64,000 nt of DNA from Clostridia bacterium BRH_c25 (GCA_001515955.1 LOES01000164.1:7576-71575), one strand, 5' to 3'. Shown: positions 9,238 to 17,616, counted from the first letter of the stretch. Numbers and translations are program-made. Notes: generated by a model from the letters alone, not told the origin.

Positions 9238-10019
9238 TATAGCTCCCCCCCTAAGTCATTGGAATTTGTTGCAGCATTTGCCGCCGCAGGCTTTGAAAGC
9301 ATGTTTTGGTATAATACATATGCAATGGTAGTACCAATAACTGCTGCTCCTACAGTGTTTACACCAATCAGTGCCGTCAGAGCCCAACCAATAAATAGAA
9401 ATGCTGCATTTTTCTTATTCAACAGAAGCTGCATCAAAATTGCTATACCAAGTGCCGGAAGCATACCGCTTGCGACCTTCAAGCCGGCCAGGACCTTTGC
9501 AGGTATCCATGCTACAAAGCTTGCAATTACTGCAGAGCCCAGCAGGTATCCTACAAAAACCACCAGGAAGGATGAGATAAAGAATAAAAGTGCTCCTGAC
9601 CACAGAGCTCTTTCGACACCTTTGAAGTCTCCGCTTTCTGCGGCTTTATCTGCATTATGTATAAATATTGCGTTAATAGTTCTATCAAGTATACCTACAC
9701 TTTGTCCCAGAGTTGCGATCGGTAATGCCAATGCGACAGCTGTACTTGTATCCAACCCTGAAGTAATGGCAAAGGCTGTTGCTAAAATTCCGCCCGATAC
9801 AACATCAGGAGGTGTTGCCGCACCGATGCCCGCGATTCCCATTAAAACCAGCTCAATGGACCCGCCCATGATTATACCTGTCTTGACATCCCCAAGGATC
9901 AAGCCTACCAGAGGACCTGTAATCAGTGGACGATCCAGCATCCACATGCCGTAAACACGTCCGTCCCAGATAACAAAACCGGCAAGCAATCCCAGCAGCA
10001 ATGCTTGTACTAATGTCAT
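9237..10019 (-). CDS. PTS mannose/N-acetylgalactosamine-class EIIC component
   Basis: 260 residues, strongly hydrophobic with multiple helices. LTLVQALLLGLLAGFVIWDGR-type start, GPLVGLILGDVKTGIIMGG and the TPPDVVSGGILATAFAI segment are EIIC signatures of the mannose superfamily (ManY/AgaW/SorA). AAGGAGTGGTGATTT before the ATG at 10019 is a good ribosome site. It carries the substrate path together with EIID. Confidence 0.9.
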   Translation of the reverse strand: MTLVQALLLGLLAGFVIWDGRVYGMWMLDRPLITGPLVGLILGDVKTGIIMGGSIELVLMGIAGIGAATPPDVVSGGILATAFAITSGLDTSTAVALALPIATLGQSVGILDRTINAIFIHNADKAAESGDFKGVERALWSGALLFFISSFLVVFVGYLLGSAVIASFVAWIPAKVLAGLKVASGMLPALGIAILMQLLLNKKNAAFLFIGWALTALIGVNTVGAAVIGTTIAYVLYQNMLSKPAAANAATNSNDLGGEL

Positions 10020-10032
10020 AAATCACCACTCC

Positions 10033-10518
10033 TTATTTTTTATATTCATTTATTATTTCTTCATAGGTCATTTTCTTTGAAGTCGGGACTGCGTGCAGGT
10101 CAATCTCAATCCCGGACTTATTCATATCAGATAACAGTTTGATATCATTATCATCCATATGAACTGTGATAGAGACCTTCTTTCTACCCTCTCCATTTCT
10201 TTGCCCGCCAATAACAACATGCTTGATTTTTCCTGTATTCCGGCAAAGATATTCAGCATCATGGATCGAGCTGGTAATCACCAGTATTTTTCTTGCCTCA
10301 TGCTTTGGATTGTTGACTACCTCAACAGCCCCTGCCAAGGATTTCATCGAGAGCAATACTTCCGGTGGTTTGGCAAGCTTAAATGCAAGCTGCATAGTTT
10401 CATCGGCAATCAGCTTGTCATTGGCAATTACAATGGTATCAATTCCCAGATACGAGGTCCACGCCACTGCCACTTGCCCATGGAGCAGCCGGTCATCTAC
10501 CCTTAAAGCTTTTATCAT
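10033..10518 (-). CDS. PTS mannose/N-acetylgalactosamine-class EIIB component
   Basis: 161 residues, cytoplasmic. RVDDRLLHGQVAVAW contains the phosphorylated histidine of EIIB from the mannose-sorbose class, and the rest (VIANDKLIADETMQLAFKLA, ILVITSSIHDAEYLC) follows the family. It takes phosphate from EIIA and passes it to the incoming sugar. AAGGAGG stands nine bases before the ATG. A free-standing EIIB (rather than an EIIAB fusion) is the AgaV/SorB arrangement. Confidence 0.92.
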   Translation of the reverse strand: MIKALRVDDRLLHGQVAVAWTSYLGIDTIVIANDKLIADETMQLAFKLAKPPEVLLSMKSLAGAVEVVNNPKHEARKILVITSSIHDAEYLCRNTGKIKHVVIGGQRNGEGRKKVSITVHMDDNDIKLLSDMNKSGIEIDLHAVPTSKKMTYEEIINEYKK

Positions 10519-10532
10519 ACCTGCATACCTCC

Positions 10533-10970
10533 TTACAATTCATCGCCAAGATCATCAGAGTTCTTACCGACAGCTTCATTGACAAGATATATAGCATTTC
10601 TTGACACATTAATCGCCTGATTAAGCTTTGTCACATTTCCGGCAGCATCTGAATCCAAATCCAGTGTTATGATCTCCAGCAGCAGCCCCAGGTTCAATCC
10701 GGAAATCAAGTATAATTGCTCATGATTTGAAATGCATTTTATGGCTGCCTGTGTTGTACTGCCCCCGATTATGTCTGTCAATACCGCTATGGGATTATGC
10801 TGGTCAAATGCTGTGATTTTCTCTTCAATCATTGCCTGCACCTCAGAGACCGTCTCCTTTTCGGTAACACTTACACAGAATACGTTCCCCTGCTCTCCAA
10901 GTATTAATTCCGCTGAACTTTTAATACCCTCAGCAAATGCACCGTGAGTCACCATGATAATATTATGCAT
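10533..10970 (-). CDS. PTS mannose-class EIIA component
   Basis: 145 residues starting MHNIIMVTHGAFAEG; the His in THG is the phosphoacceptor of mannose-class EIIA. LTDIIGGSTTQAAIK and LISGLNLGLLLEI follow the family. The start at 10970 is preferred to 11027 because GGAGGGG lies just before it. It is the first gene of the operon EIIA-B-C-D-SIS-nagA-HAD. A possible promoter on the minus strand is TTGCGC (11015-11010), 17 bases, TATAAA, which abuts one of the operator copies described separately. Confidence 0.9.
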   Translation of the reverse strand: MHNIIMVTHGAFAEGIKSSAELILGEQGNVFCVSVTEKETVSEVQAMIEEKITAFDQHNPIAVLTDIIGGSTTQAAIKCISNHEQLYLISGLNLGLLLEIITLDLDSDAAGNVTKLNQAINVSRNAIYLVNEAVGKNSDDLGDEL

Positions 10971-11014
10971 CCTACCCCTCCTTCTTTTTATAATATAACA
11001 TGCTATTGCGCGCA

Positions 11015-11113
11015 AATCTATATTCATTTGATTATTTGTATATTCATTTAATACTATGCTATCATATCATCTTGTACATTACAATACTTTTATATATTTT
11101 TTGTATATGCATT
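11015..11113. promoter_or_regulatory. Three copies of a palindrome-like operator (GntR regulator target, proposed)
   Basis: Copies at 11015-11028 (AATCTATATTCATT), 11035-11048 (TTTGTATATTCATT) and 11100-11113 (TTTGTATATGCATT). They match the perfect palindrome AATGTATATACATT at 12306-12319 in front of the HPr gene. The first two are spaced 20 bp, two helical turns, and the first touches the putative -35 of the PTS operon. The likely ligand is the divergent GntR/UTRA protein (inference). Confidence 0.5.
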
Positions 11114-11131
11114 TAGACAAACTAAAAGTAA

Positions 11132-11161
11132 TTGACATGTATTATAAAAACTAGATATAAT
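11132..11161 (+). promoter_or_regulatory. Sigma-A promoter of the GntR-family regulator
   Basis: TTGACA at 11132-11137 and TATAAT at 11156-11161, both perfect, separated by 18 bases. It lies 49 bp ahead of the regulator start. The third operator copy (11100-11113) is just upstream of the -35 box. Confidence 0.75.
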
Positions 11162-11209
11162 ATTTTGTACCAAGGTGTATAAGCAAATTTTTCTGAAAGA
11201 AGGGTTTAT

Positions 11210-11944
11210 ATGGGACGGGAGATTGCTAAATACCATGAAATCGAAACAGACATCCTACATAAAATTCAAAGCGGTGAGTTAAAAATCGGAGATCAAATCA
11301 TGACGGAAAAGGAACTGTGCGAGATTTATAAAGTCAGCCGCATGACTGTTACCAAGGCTCTTCAATCGCTGTCCACCAAAGGCTTTATCAGGCGTATTGC
11401 AGGAAAAGGCAGTTTTGTCTGTGATTCCAATGTTAAGAAGGTTTTTGGACATTCCCGCAGCTTTACTCAGGATATTTTATCCATAGGGCAGACTCCCGGT
11501 GCCATTCTTGTTGAGTACAGAATCTGCAGAGGTGAAGAAATACCGGAAATCGCGCAGAAGCTCCGGGTAGATCCAAAGGGTTTCATTCACTTTTTCACCA
11601 GAATCCGTACTGCGGACGGTATAAAAATTGCGCTAAGCCATACATATATAAAATGTGATATTGTTCCTGCTTTAAACATCAGCACTTTGGAAGGTTCACT
11701 ATATGAATACATACAAAATGAATTAGGCATCTTTCCCAAACAAAAGGCTTATTCTGTAAATGCCACACTCCCTACCCCCGAACAAAAAAAGCTGTTGGAA
11801 ATCAGCGATGTTGCGCTTCTTAAGGTTGTTCATCCCTCCTTTCTGGAAAGCGGCGAAATATTCGAATATACAGAAACTTACTATGTCGGCAGCCGGTATA
11901 CCTATTATTTTTACCCGGATAATTCATCTTACTTCACAATATAA
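11210..11944 (+). CDS. GntR/UTRA-family transcriptional regulator
   Basis: 244 residues. N-terminal winged helix (ILHKIQSGELKIGDQI, CEIYKVSRMTVTKALQSL, GKGSFVCDS) and a C-terminal UTRA ligand-binding domain (from about residue 90, FTRIRTADGIKIALSHTYI). This is the NagR/AgaR-like/HutC subfamily that senses phosphorylated sugars such as GlcN-6-P. It is divergent from the PTS operon and the operator copies lie between them, so it should control that operon and the HPr gene downstream. AGAAGGG precedes the ATG. Confidence 0.88.
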   Translation: MGREIAKYHEIETDILHKIQSGELKIGDQIMTEKELCEIYKVSRMTVTKALQSLSTKGFIRRIAGKGSFVCDSNVKKVFGHSRSFTQDILSIGQTPGAILVEYRICRGEEIPEIAQKLRVDPKGFIHFFTRIRTADGIKIALSHTYIKCDIVPALNISTLEGSLYEYIQNELGIFPKQKAYSVNATLPTPEQKKLLEISDVALLKVVHPSFLESGEIFEYTETYYVGSRYTYYFYPDNSSYFTI

Positions 11945-11970
11945 AAAAGGCTTCTGTGGAAGCCTTTTTT
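11943..11970. terminator. Bidirectional terminator between GntR gene and HPr gene
   Basis: AAAAAAGGCTTC, loop TGTG, GAAGCCTTTTTT: a perfect 12-bp stem with A and T tracts on both sides, serving the convergent GntR (plus) and HPr (minus) genes. Confidence 0.9.
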
Positions 11971-12005
11971 AGCGGAATTCATACACCTGCCCGTTATAAA
12001 AAATC

Positions 12006-12269
12006 CTACTCTCCAAACTTGGATTCTACAAGCTCAACCAGCCTGCTCATTGCCTGCTGCTCATCCTCACCGTCGGTAATTATACAGATTGTACTGCCGC
12101 AGTTGATTCCCCCGGAAAGAAGATTGATTATGCTTTTTGCATTCAGCTTCTTGCTGCCGAACTCAACTGTTATGCTCGACCTGAAGCTTGCTGCGGCTTT
12201 TGCGAACTCACCCGCCGGACGGGCATGCAGACCGGAATTATTTGTTATAGTTATTTCCTTTCTTATCAT
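12006..12269 (-). CDS. HPr-family phosphocarrier protein
   Basis: 87 residues. SGLHARPAGEFAKAA contains the active-site histidine of HPr, and KSIINLLSGGINCGSTI corresponds to the region that in HPr carries the regulatory serine (usually KSIMGVMSL). Here the serine context is changed (LLSGGI), so it may be an auxiliary HPr less subject to HPr kinase, or may still be phosphorylated at that Ser. It transfers phosphate from enzyme I to EIIA. The operator palindrome at 12306-12319 links its expression to the adjacent PTS. AAGGGG supports the ATG at 12269. Confidence 0.85.
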   Translation of the reverse strand: MIRKEITITNNSGLHARPAGEFAKAAASFRSSITVEFGSKKLNAKSIINLLSGGINCGSTICIITDGEDEQQAMSRLVELVESKFGE

Positions 12270-12305
12270 ACATATTCCCCTTTGTATCCTTATTTTTACA
12301 GATAT

Positions 12306-12319
12306 AATGTATATACATT
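12306..12319. promoter_or_regulatory. Operator palindrome ahead of the HPr gene
   Basis: AATGTATATACATT, a perfect 14-bp palindrome 37 bp upstream of the HPr start, matching three sites in the PTS/GntR intergenic region. Probably bound by the same regulator. Confidence 0.5.
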
Positions 12320-12489
12320 ATTTACTCAATACTATATCATTTCTAAGTAAACTCTGTCCAGCTTCCTGTGAATTTTTTATTCGACCACTCATTAGGTGCC
12401 AGGGAAACCGCTGAAAACTCATAAATTTAAAGGTCACATACTATATATGGGGATTTCCACACCTTTGATATCGATTGGTAGCAAAATAA

Positions 12490-12660
12490 TATGAAGACCC
12501 CTTTAAGTGATAGCGGGTAATACGCTTATCCCTTAAGGGGCGGTAAAAGTGGCAACGGCTTAGTGGCTTGAACAAAGTGAAAGCCAGCGTCTTTAGACGC
12601 TGGCCGGTAACGGAGGCTTATAACCTCAGAGCAAACTACCCGTTTTACGGGTAGTCATGA
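12490..12660 (+). ncRNA. Structured RNA resembling an orphan HEARO / IscB omega-RNA
   Basis: About 170 nt with at least five helices: a long outer hairpin pairing CCCCTTTAAG (from 12499) with CCTTAAGGGG (to 12540) and capped by AGCG/CGCT; TGGCTT/AAGCCA (12564-12596); CCAGCGTC/GACGCTGG with a TTTA loop (12584-12603); GAGG/CCTC (12613-12627); and CTACCCG/CGGGTAG (12637-12653), followed by TCATGATT. The motif GGGGCGGTAAAAGTGGC and the terminal hairpin next to ATGA recall, from memory, HEARO RNAs, the omega-RNAs of IscB nucleases. No iscB ORF follows, so it would be a stand-alone copy. In omega-RNAs the guide is at the 5' end, here about 12470-12489. The family name is tentative; that this is a folded RNA or DNA element is much safer. 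Confidence 0.55.
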
Positions 12661-12668
12661 TTCTCTAG

Positions 12669-12782
12669 TTATAGTGTAATAACTGTACCTGCATTGCCTT
12701 TTAAGGCTTCTACACCTTTGAAATGGATTTCAACAATACGCTTAGGTATCGGAGAAGCTACAACAACTTTGACATCTGCCAT
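12669..12782 (-). CDS. Unrecognised 37-aa ORF downstream of ornithine carbamoyltransferase
   Basis: ATG at 12782 with GGAGGG (12791-12796) eight bases upstream, starting MADVKVVVASPIPKRIVEIH and ending KGNAGTVITL. It follows the carbamoyltransferase stop by 23 bp. Its stop codon lies only about 9 bp from the HEARO-like element, so it may be the 5' part of a gene cut short by that element, or a genuine small protein. I do not recognise the family. A related stretch (FKGVE here, IKGVE on the other side near 12455-12470) hints at a broken or repeated gene. Confidence 0.45.
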   Translation of the reverse strand: MADVKVVVASPIPKRIVEIHFKGVEALKGNAGTVITL

Positions 12783-12805
12783 ACTTTCTTCCCTCCAATC
12801 CTATT

Positions 12806-13792
12806 TTACAGTGTTGCTACCATAATTGCTTTGATTGTATGCATTCTATTTTCTGCTTCGTCAAATACGACAGAATGTCTGCTTCTGAATACATCATCAG
12901 TAACTTCGCGAATATCAAAGCCTGATGCTTTCTGATCTTTTGCCATCTTTGTTTCAAAATCATGGAATGCAGGCAAACAGTGCATAAATATCACATCTCG
13001 GTTCTCTGTTTTGTTTACCATATCCATTGTTACTTTATATGGTGTTAAGAGTCTGACTCTTTCCGAAATCTGATCTTCTTCCCCCATGGATGCCCAAACA
13101 TCAGTGTAAAGAACATCCGCGCCCTTTAAGCAGGAATCGTCGCTACAGAATTCGATAACCGCACCTGTTTGTTTCGCTACTTCTCTAGCTTTTGCTAGAA
13201 CAGCTTCGTTTGGAGCTAATTCTTCTGGTCCAAATGCCACAAAATGCATGCCCATTTTCGCACAGCCGTACATCCAAGCATAGGACATGTTATTTCTTGT
13301 ATCTCCGCAGAATACCACTTTGATCTTATTCAATGGCTTAGCCACATGCTCTTCAATGGTCAATAAGTCAGCTAATATTTGTGTTGGATGGTCAATATCT
13401 GTCAAGCCATTCCATACAGGTACGCCGGCGTATTTAGCCAGTTCTTCAACAGCCTCTTGCTTATACCCTCTATACTCAATACCGTCGTAGAATCTGCCCA
13501 ATACTTTTGCACTGTCTTCCAAGGATTCTTTTTTGCCAAACTGTGAACTGCCTGAATCAAGGAACGTGACATGCGCGCCTTCATCAAGTGCTGCTACTTC
13601 AAAAGCACATCTTGTTCTTGTGGATGTTTTTTCAAATAGTAAAAGAATGCTTTTGCCCTTTAATAAGTCATTGTATATGCCTGCTCTCTTTTTTAATTTC
13701 AGATCATGTGAAAGATCTAGCATATATCTAATTTCTAATGGTGAAAAGTCCATCAATGTTAAAAAACTTTTTCCTTTTAGATTTACTGCCAT
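12806..13792 (-). CDS. argF: Ornithine carbamoyltransferase
   Basis: 328 residues. Carbamoyl-phosphate motif FEKTSTRTRCAFEVAA, ornithine-side motifs WNGLTDIDHPTQILADLLT, FCGDTRNNM, MHCLPAFHD with the catalytic Cys, and FRSRHSVVFDEAENR. It catalyses ornithine + carbamoyl phosphate to citrulline, or the reverse in the deiminase pathway (arcB). It lies at the end of an uptake/ureohydrolase operon rather than with argininosuccinate genes, so a catabolic role is likely; sequence alone does not separate ArgF from ArcB. Confidence 0.92.
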   Translation of the reverse strand: MAVNLKGKSFLTLMDFSPLEIRYMLDLSHDLKLKKRAGIYNDLLKGKSILLLFEKTSTRTRCAFEVAALDEGAHVTFLDSGSSQFGKKESLEDSAKVLGRFYDGIEYRGYKQEAVEELAKYAGVPVWNGLTDIDHPTQILADLLTIEEHVAKPLNKIKVVFCGDTRNNMSYAWMYGCAKMGMHFVAFGPEELAPNEAVLAKAREVAKQTGAVIEFCSDDSCLKGADVLYTDVWASMGEEDQISERVRLLTPYKVTMDMVNKTENRDVIFMHCLPAFHDFETKMAKDQKASGFDIREVTDDVFRSRHSVVFDEAENRMHTIKAIMVATL

Positions 13793-13814
13793 ATCTCTTA
13801 TCTCCCCTTTAAAG

Positions 13815-15470
13815 TCATAGTTTTATAAATCCTACAATGACGCTTTGTGTTATATTATCAACCTTTAGAGATGTAGACACTGCAATATTGAACTCATATT
13901 CAGGCACAATGATGAATGGTTTTGATTTATAATCTTCATTGTTTATTGCCTTCTTAAAGTATTCCCTATGCGAATAGTTCAGGTTGATTAGTTCATTGAT
14001 ATTGCTATAGCATATATTACCTTGCCGGTCCAGAATACAAATTGTACCAAAAGCTTTATTTTCCTGTAAAAAGCATTCAATTACGTCATGCAACTTTTTT
14101 GTATCCGATGTTGCAAATCCATTGTCGGTTTTTAGTGCATAAAACATTTCTATTTGCTTATCCAGTTCATTATTCAATTCCGATTCGATACTTATTTTGT
14201 TTAAATAACCCTCAAGCTGATTATATAAGCTATCCGTCATGCTGGATAAAACTTCTACCGATGTATTGACTCTATCCATAAAGTTTTTCTGTTCTTGGGT
14301 AAGTGCATTTGTTTCTTCCGCACCAGAAGCAAATTCGCTCATTGTATCTTGAATCATTTTCATTGCTTCATCAATGGAAATAGCCGACTTTTCCTGATCC
14401 TTCGAATAATTGTATGATGCAGTAACATTATCAGCAATAACACCAACAATACTCAAGAACCGGCTTAGCGCCAGGCTGACTTCTTTGGCAAAAACTGAGC
14501 TTTCCTGCAGCATATCAATTTGCTTTATGGCTTCACCTGATACATCTGCAAAGCTCTCTTTTAGCTCATTGATTATGAAATGTATTTCATTAACAGCAAT
14601 CCTTGCTTGATCTGCAAGCTGTCTTATTTCATTAGCTACAACGCTAAAACCTTTTCCTGCTTCGCCGGCACGAGCAGCTTCAATTGCTGCATTCAAGGCC
14701 AGTAAATTTGTTTGGTTGCTTATACCATCAACCTTAAACGCAATGTTACTAATACTGCCTATTTTTGCTTCCATTGTTTCGACGCTTTTTCCGATTCGTA
14801 TCCCAGAATCGGAATTAATCTTGATTCGTTGGTACAGTTGATCCATTTTAAAGCTGTCATCAGCAATTTCTTGTTGCGTATTCAAAGTCATCTTTTCAAT
14901 CGCTTTCATACTTTCATTTATTTTCTTCATGCATTCTTTTATTTCTAACGTATGTTTCTTAACATTCATAATTTGTTCTGCTTGCTGCATAGCACCTTCG
15001 GACACAAAAGAGATGGCTGTGTCGATTTCATTTGCTGCCAGTGTTGCTTGTCCTATGCTTGATAAAGTATCTTTACAAAAAAATGCCGTTTTTTCAGCAT
15101 TGGAAACAGAATCTCCAATGATGCAAAGTATGTTTTTGATGATGCTTTTAATCTGTAAAGAAAGTCCCATCATTTCTTTGCTGCTGTTCTTATTGACTTC
15201 TTGCAGATAGTTCCCTTCTGCGATCTCACTAAGGTCCTCTTCCAATTTCCTGTAGGGCTTTCCCATACTTTTGTAATTAATAACCGCAAGTACAAAGCCT
15301 GCTAATAAGATTACAATTATTGCTTTGATAATTCCAAAGAGTTCTTTTTCCAAAATAAAACTATTCTCTGCTTCCAAAGCATAGTGATAGAAAGCCATTC
15401 TATAAGAAAAAGCATATATTAGTATTCCATAAATACCATTGAGAATCGTTTGTCGCAGGTACCTGCTCAT
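13815..15470 (-). CDS. Methyl-accepting chemotaxis protein with C-terminal sensor-like domain
   Basis: 551 residues. Two N-terminal helices (about 8-25 and 45-68) separated by only about 20 residues, HAMP, then the signalling domain with the conserved hairpin tip ([36 protein letters not shown]). Unusually about 115 residues continue after the coiled coil, with [31 protein letters not shown] and a final beta-rich stretch, resembling a Cache/PAS-type sensor. The cytoplasmic placement implies detection of an internal ligand, perhaps related to the transported amino acid. The start at 15470 is chosen for GGAGATGAGATA before MSRYLRQ. Confidence 0.85.
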   Translation of the reverse strand: MSRYLRQTILNGIYGILIYAFSYRMAFYHYALEAENSFILEKELFGIIKAIIVILLAGFVLAVINYKSMGKPYRKLEEDLSEIAEGNYLQEVNKNSSKEMMGLSLQIKSIIKNILCIIGDSVSNAEKTAFFCKDTLSSIGQATLAANEIDTAISFVSEGAMQQAEQIMNVKKHTLEIKECMKKINESMKAIEKMTLNTQQEIADDSFKMDQLYQRIKINSDSGIRIGKSVETMEAKIGSISNIAFKVDGISNQTNLLALNAAIEAARAGEAGKGFSVVANEIRQLADQARIAVNEIHFIINELKESFADVSGEAIKQIDMLQESSVFAKEVSLALSRFLSIVGVIADNVTASYNYSKDQEKSAISIDEAMKMIQDTMSEFASGAEETNALTQEQKNFMDRVNTSVEVLSSMTDSLYNQLEGYLNKISIESELNNELDKQIEMFYALKTDNGFATSDTKKLHDVIECFLQENKAFGTICILDRQGNICYSNINELINLNYSHREYFKKAINNEDYKSKPFIIVPEYEFNIAVSTSLKVDNITQSVIVGFIKL

Positions 15471-15521
15471 TATCTCATCTCCAGTGCAGTTTATTGTTTT
15501 AGTGATCATCAAGAAATTTAT

Positions 15522-16445
15522 TTACACCTTCAATAGTTTTTTAGCGGTATCATTCGCGTGATAGTTTGATACGATATAGTCAAAAACAAGTTTTGATGCC
15601 ACTGTACTTGTCATATTGCGGTAATCAGTCATAGGGTTAACCTCTACAATGTCAATAACATCAACATAAGGCGCAACTTTCTTTATAAATCTAAATAATT
15701 GGTAAGTGTTAATTCCCCCTGGTTCATTAGCACCGGAACCTGGTGCAAAGGCCGAGTCAAGCACATCGATATCTACAGTTAAGTAAACATGCTCGGTCCC
15801 ATTTGTAGCAATCTCTATAGACTTTTCCGCTATGTCCTCTATTCCTCTTGTGAATATTTGCTCAGGTGTAAACACCGTAATATTATTATTTTTTATATAG
15901 TGGTAATGTTCAGCGTAATTATAGCCTCTTATTCCAATTTGAACGATGTTATTTCCATTGATTCTGTCAAACTCAATTGCTCTTCTAATCTCGCTGCTGC
16001 CGGAATAATTTCCTTGAATATATGAGCTATCAACTAAATCCAGGTGTGCATCAAGATGAATAATGCCTATATTTCCCTTTGTGTTATCATATAACGATTG
16101 AATACCCGGATGACTGACAGAATGATCCCCTCCTAATAATATAGGAGAATAGCCCTGAACAATCAGTTTATCAATTTCGTTTTTCATCTCATCTATACTT
16201 TGTTTATGATTGTATCTTGTAATAAATACATCTCCAAAATCTTTAATTTCTACTTTATCCATCTCAACAATTTTATTTTCTTCTGTGTCGAATATTTCAT
16301 TTTCTTTGACTCTGTTTAAAATCCACTGTAATGAATTTCTTATTTGACCGGGCGCATAACGTGCGCCCGGCCAACCCAAGGATGCTGTCGTATCATATGA
16401 TAGACCCAGTATACCAAACTTGCTTTTAAAAATCTTATTCATCAT
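15522..16445 (-). CDS. Ureohydrolase (agmatinase/arginase/formimidoylglutamase family)
   Basis: 307 residues. The binuclear manganese-site motifs are present: GGDHSVSHPG, HLDAHLDLVD and TVDIDVLDSAFAPGSG with ANEPGG following. The family hydrolyses guanidino compounds to urea or formiminoglutamate to formamide. The DVLDSAFAPG variant recalls HutG as much as agmatinase, so the substrate is open. Neighbours (Liv-type uptake, carbamoyltransferase, RocR-like activator) favour arginine, agmatine or a related guanidino compound. Two adjacent ATGs (16445 and 16442) are possible starts after AAGGAAG. Confidence 0.85.
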   Translation of the reverse strand: MMNKIFKSKFGILGLSYDTTASLGWPGARYAPGQIRNSLQWILNRVKENEIFDTEENKIVEMDKVEIKDFGDVFITRYNHKQSIDEMKNEIDKLIVQGYSPILLGGDHSVSHPGIQSLYDNTKGNIGIIHLDAHLDLVDSSYIQGNYSGSSEIRRAIEFDRINGNNIVQIGIRGYNYAEHYHYIKNNNITVFTPEQIFTRGIEDIAEKSIEIATNGTEHVYLTVDIDVLDSAFAPGSGANEPGGINTYQLFRFIKKVAPYVDVIDIVEVNPMTDYRNMTSTVASKLVFDYIVSNYHANDTAKKLLKV

Positions 16446-16473
16446 TTCTTCCTTTCATGCGTATGCGTTATCA

Positions 16474-17616
16474 TTATTGCTCTGCTACAAACTTGCCATC
16501 TTTAACCACTAATATGACAAGATCTTTACCAATCGGCTCCCTGCTATTTGTAAAACTAGTTTCTCCTGTTGCACCTTCAAATTTGCTGGTTTCTGAAATT
16601 GCTTTCTTAATTGCTGCTTTATCTGTGGAACCGGCTCTTTTAATTGCATCAGCAAGTAGGTTTAATGCATCATAAGCATATGGCGACCATGAATTCACTT
16701 CTTTATCATATTTTTCCTTATACTTTTTAACAAATTCTTGTGCTGCAGGTCTCGGATCTGTAGGATGGAAATAGCATACCACATGTGTCCCTTCTACACT
16801 GCTGCCGCCTAACTGAATAAAGTCATCCGTATAGATACTGTCACTGCCAATAAAGGGTACATCCAATCCTGCTTTTTTTGCTTGCTGAATAATGAGTGCA
16901 CCTTCTTGATATGTCGCTAATACAATTGCTTCCGGACTAGCCGCTTTAATTTTAGTAAGAATAACGCTGAAATCCTTTTCTTGTCCGCCTATATAAGATT
17001 CGGAAGCAGTTACTTCTCCCCCAAGTTTTTTGAAGGAATCTGAGAAAACGGTTGATACACCTTTTCCATAATCACTATTATCGTAGATAACTGCCACTTT
17101 TTTATATTTCTTGTTGTCAAACAGCCACTTTGCCATTTGTGCGCCCTGATAATTGTCGCCTACGTTAATCCTATATACATAATCACCGATATCAGCAACA
17201 TTTGGATTAGTAGAGGCTATAGCAATTTCAGGAATTCCATTTTGCTGATATATTGGTCCTGCTGCCAAAGTACAACCGCTAAAGAAATGTCCAAGTATTG
17301 CAGTAATACTGCTGTCACTCACAAATTTCTGGGCCACATTAACCGCTTCTTTGGAATCGCCTTTATCGTCTGCATACACTATCTCTATTTGTCTACCTAA
17401 TATACCGCCGTTTTTGTTGATTTCTTCTTTTGCAAGTTCAATACCATCCTTAGCATATTCACCATACATAGCATAGTCACCCGTCATAGGTGCTGCAGCA
17501 CCTATCTTAATAGGACCTGTTTCTGCTTGCTTATCCGTATTGCTGCAGCCTACCAAACCTAGCGTAGAAATAATTAATACAAGTATTAGAATAAGGGATA
17601 ATGTCTTTTTTACCAT
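16474..17616 (-). CDS. Leucine/amide-type ABC transporter substrate-binding lipoprotein
   Basis: 380 residues. Lipoprotein signal with lipobox LGLVGC, then the LivJ/AmiC fold (IKIGAAAPMTGDYAMYGEYA, KFVSDSSITAILGHFFSGC, NVADIGDYVYRINVGDNYQG, VIYDNSDYGKGVS). It captures a ligand outside the membrane and delivers it to LivHM. In this operon the ligand may be a guanidino compound, amide or amino acid rather than leucine (inference from the ureohydrolase). Start at 17616 after AGGAGG; the frame to 17634 lacks a site. Confidence 0.9.
   Translation of the reverse strand: MVKKTLSLILILVLIISTLGLVGCSNTDKQAETGPIKIGAAAPMTGDYAMYGEYAKDGIELAKEEINKNGGILGRQIEIVYADDKGDSKEAVNVAQKFVSDSSITAILGHFFSGCTLAAGPIYQQNGIPEIAIASTNPNVADIGDYVYRINVGDNYQGAQMAKWLFDNKKYKKVAVIYDNSDYGKGVSTVFSDSFKKLGGEVTASESYIGGQEKDFSVILTKIKAASPEAIVLATYQEGALIIQQAKKAGLDVPFIGSDSIYTDDFIQLGGSSVEGTHVVCYFHPTDPRPAAQEFVKKYKEKYDKEVNSWSPYAYDALNLLADAIKRAGSTDKAAIKKAISETSKFEGATGETSFTNSREPIGKDLVILVVKDGKFVAEQ

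Noticed and set aside
9259..9954. Long open frame (231 codons) on the plus strand opposite the EIIC gene
   Set aside because: It lies entirely antisense to a clear PTS EIIC gene, has no ribosome site, and its composition (A, P, T rich) is that of a shadow frame of a hydrophobic protein.
12490..12660. CRISPR repeat or riboswitch as an explanation for the structured element
   Set aside because: There is no repeated unit with spacers, and the element is not in the leader of any same-strand gene (flanking genes are on the minus strand), so a cis riboswitch is unlikely.
13386..13520. Possible transporter or membrane fragments in alternative frames of the carbamoyltransferase gene
   Set aside because: The carbamoyltransferase frame is intact with all catalytic motifs; other frames have no start signals.
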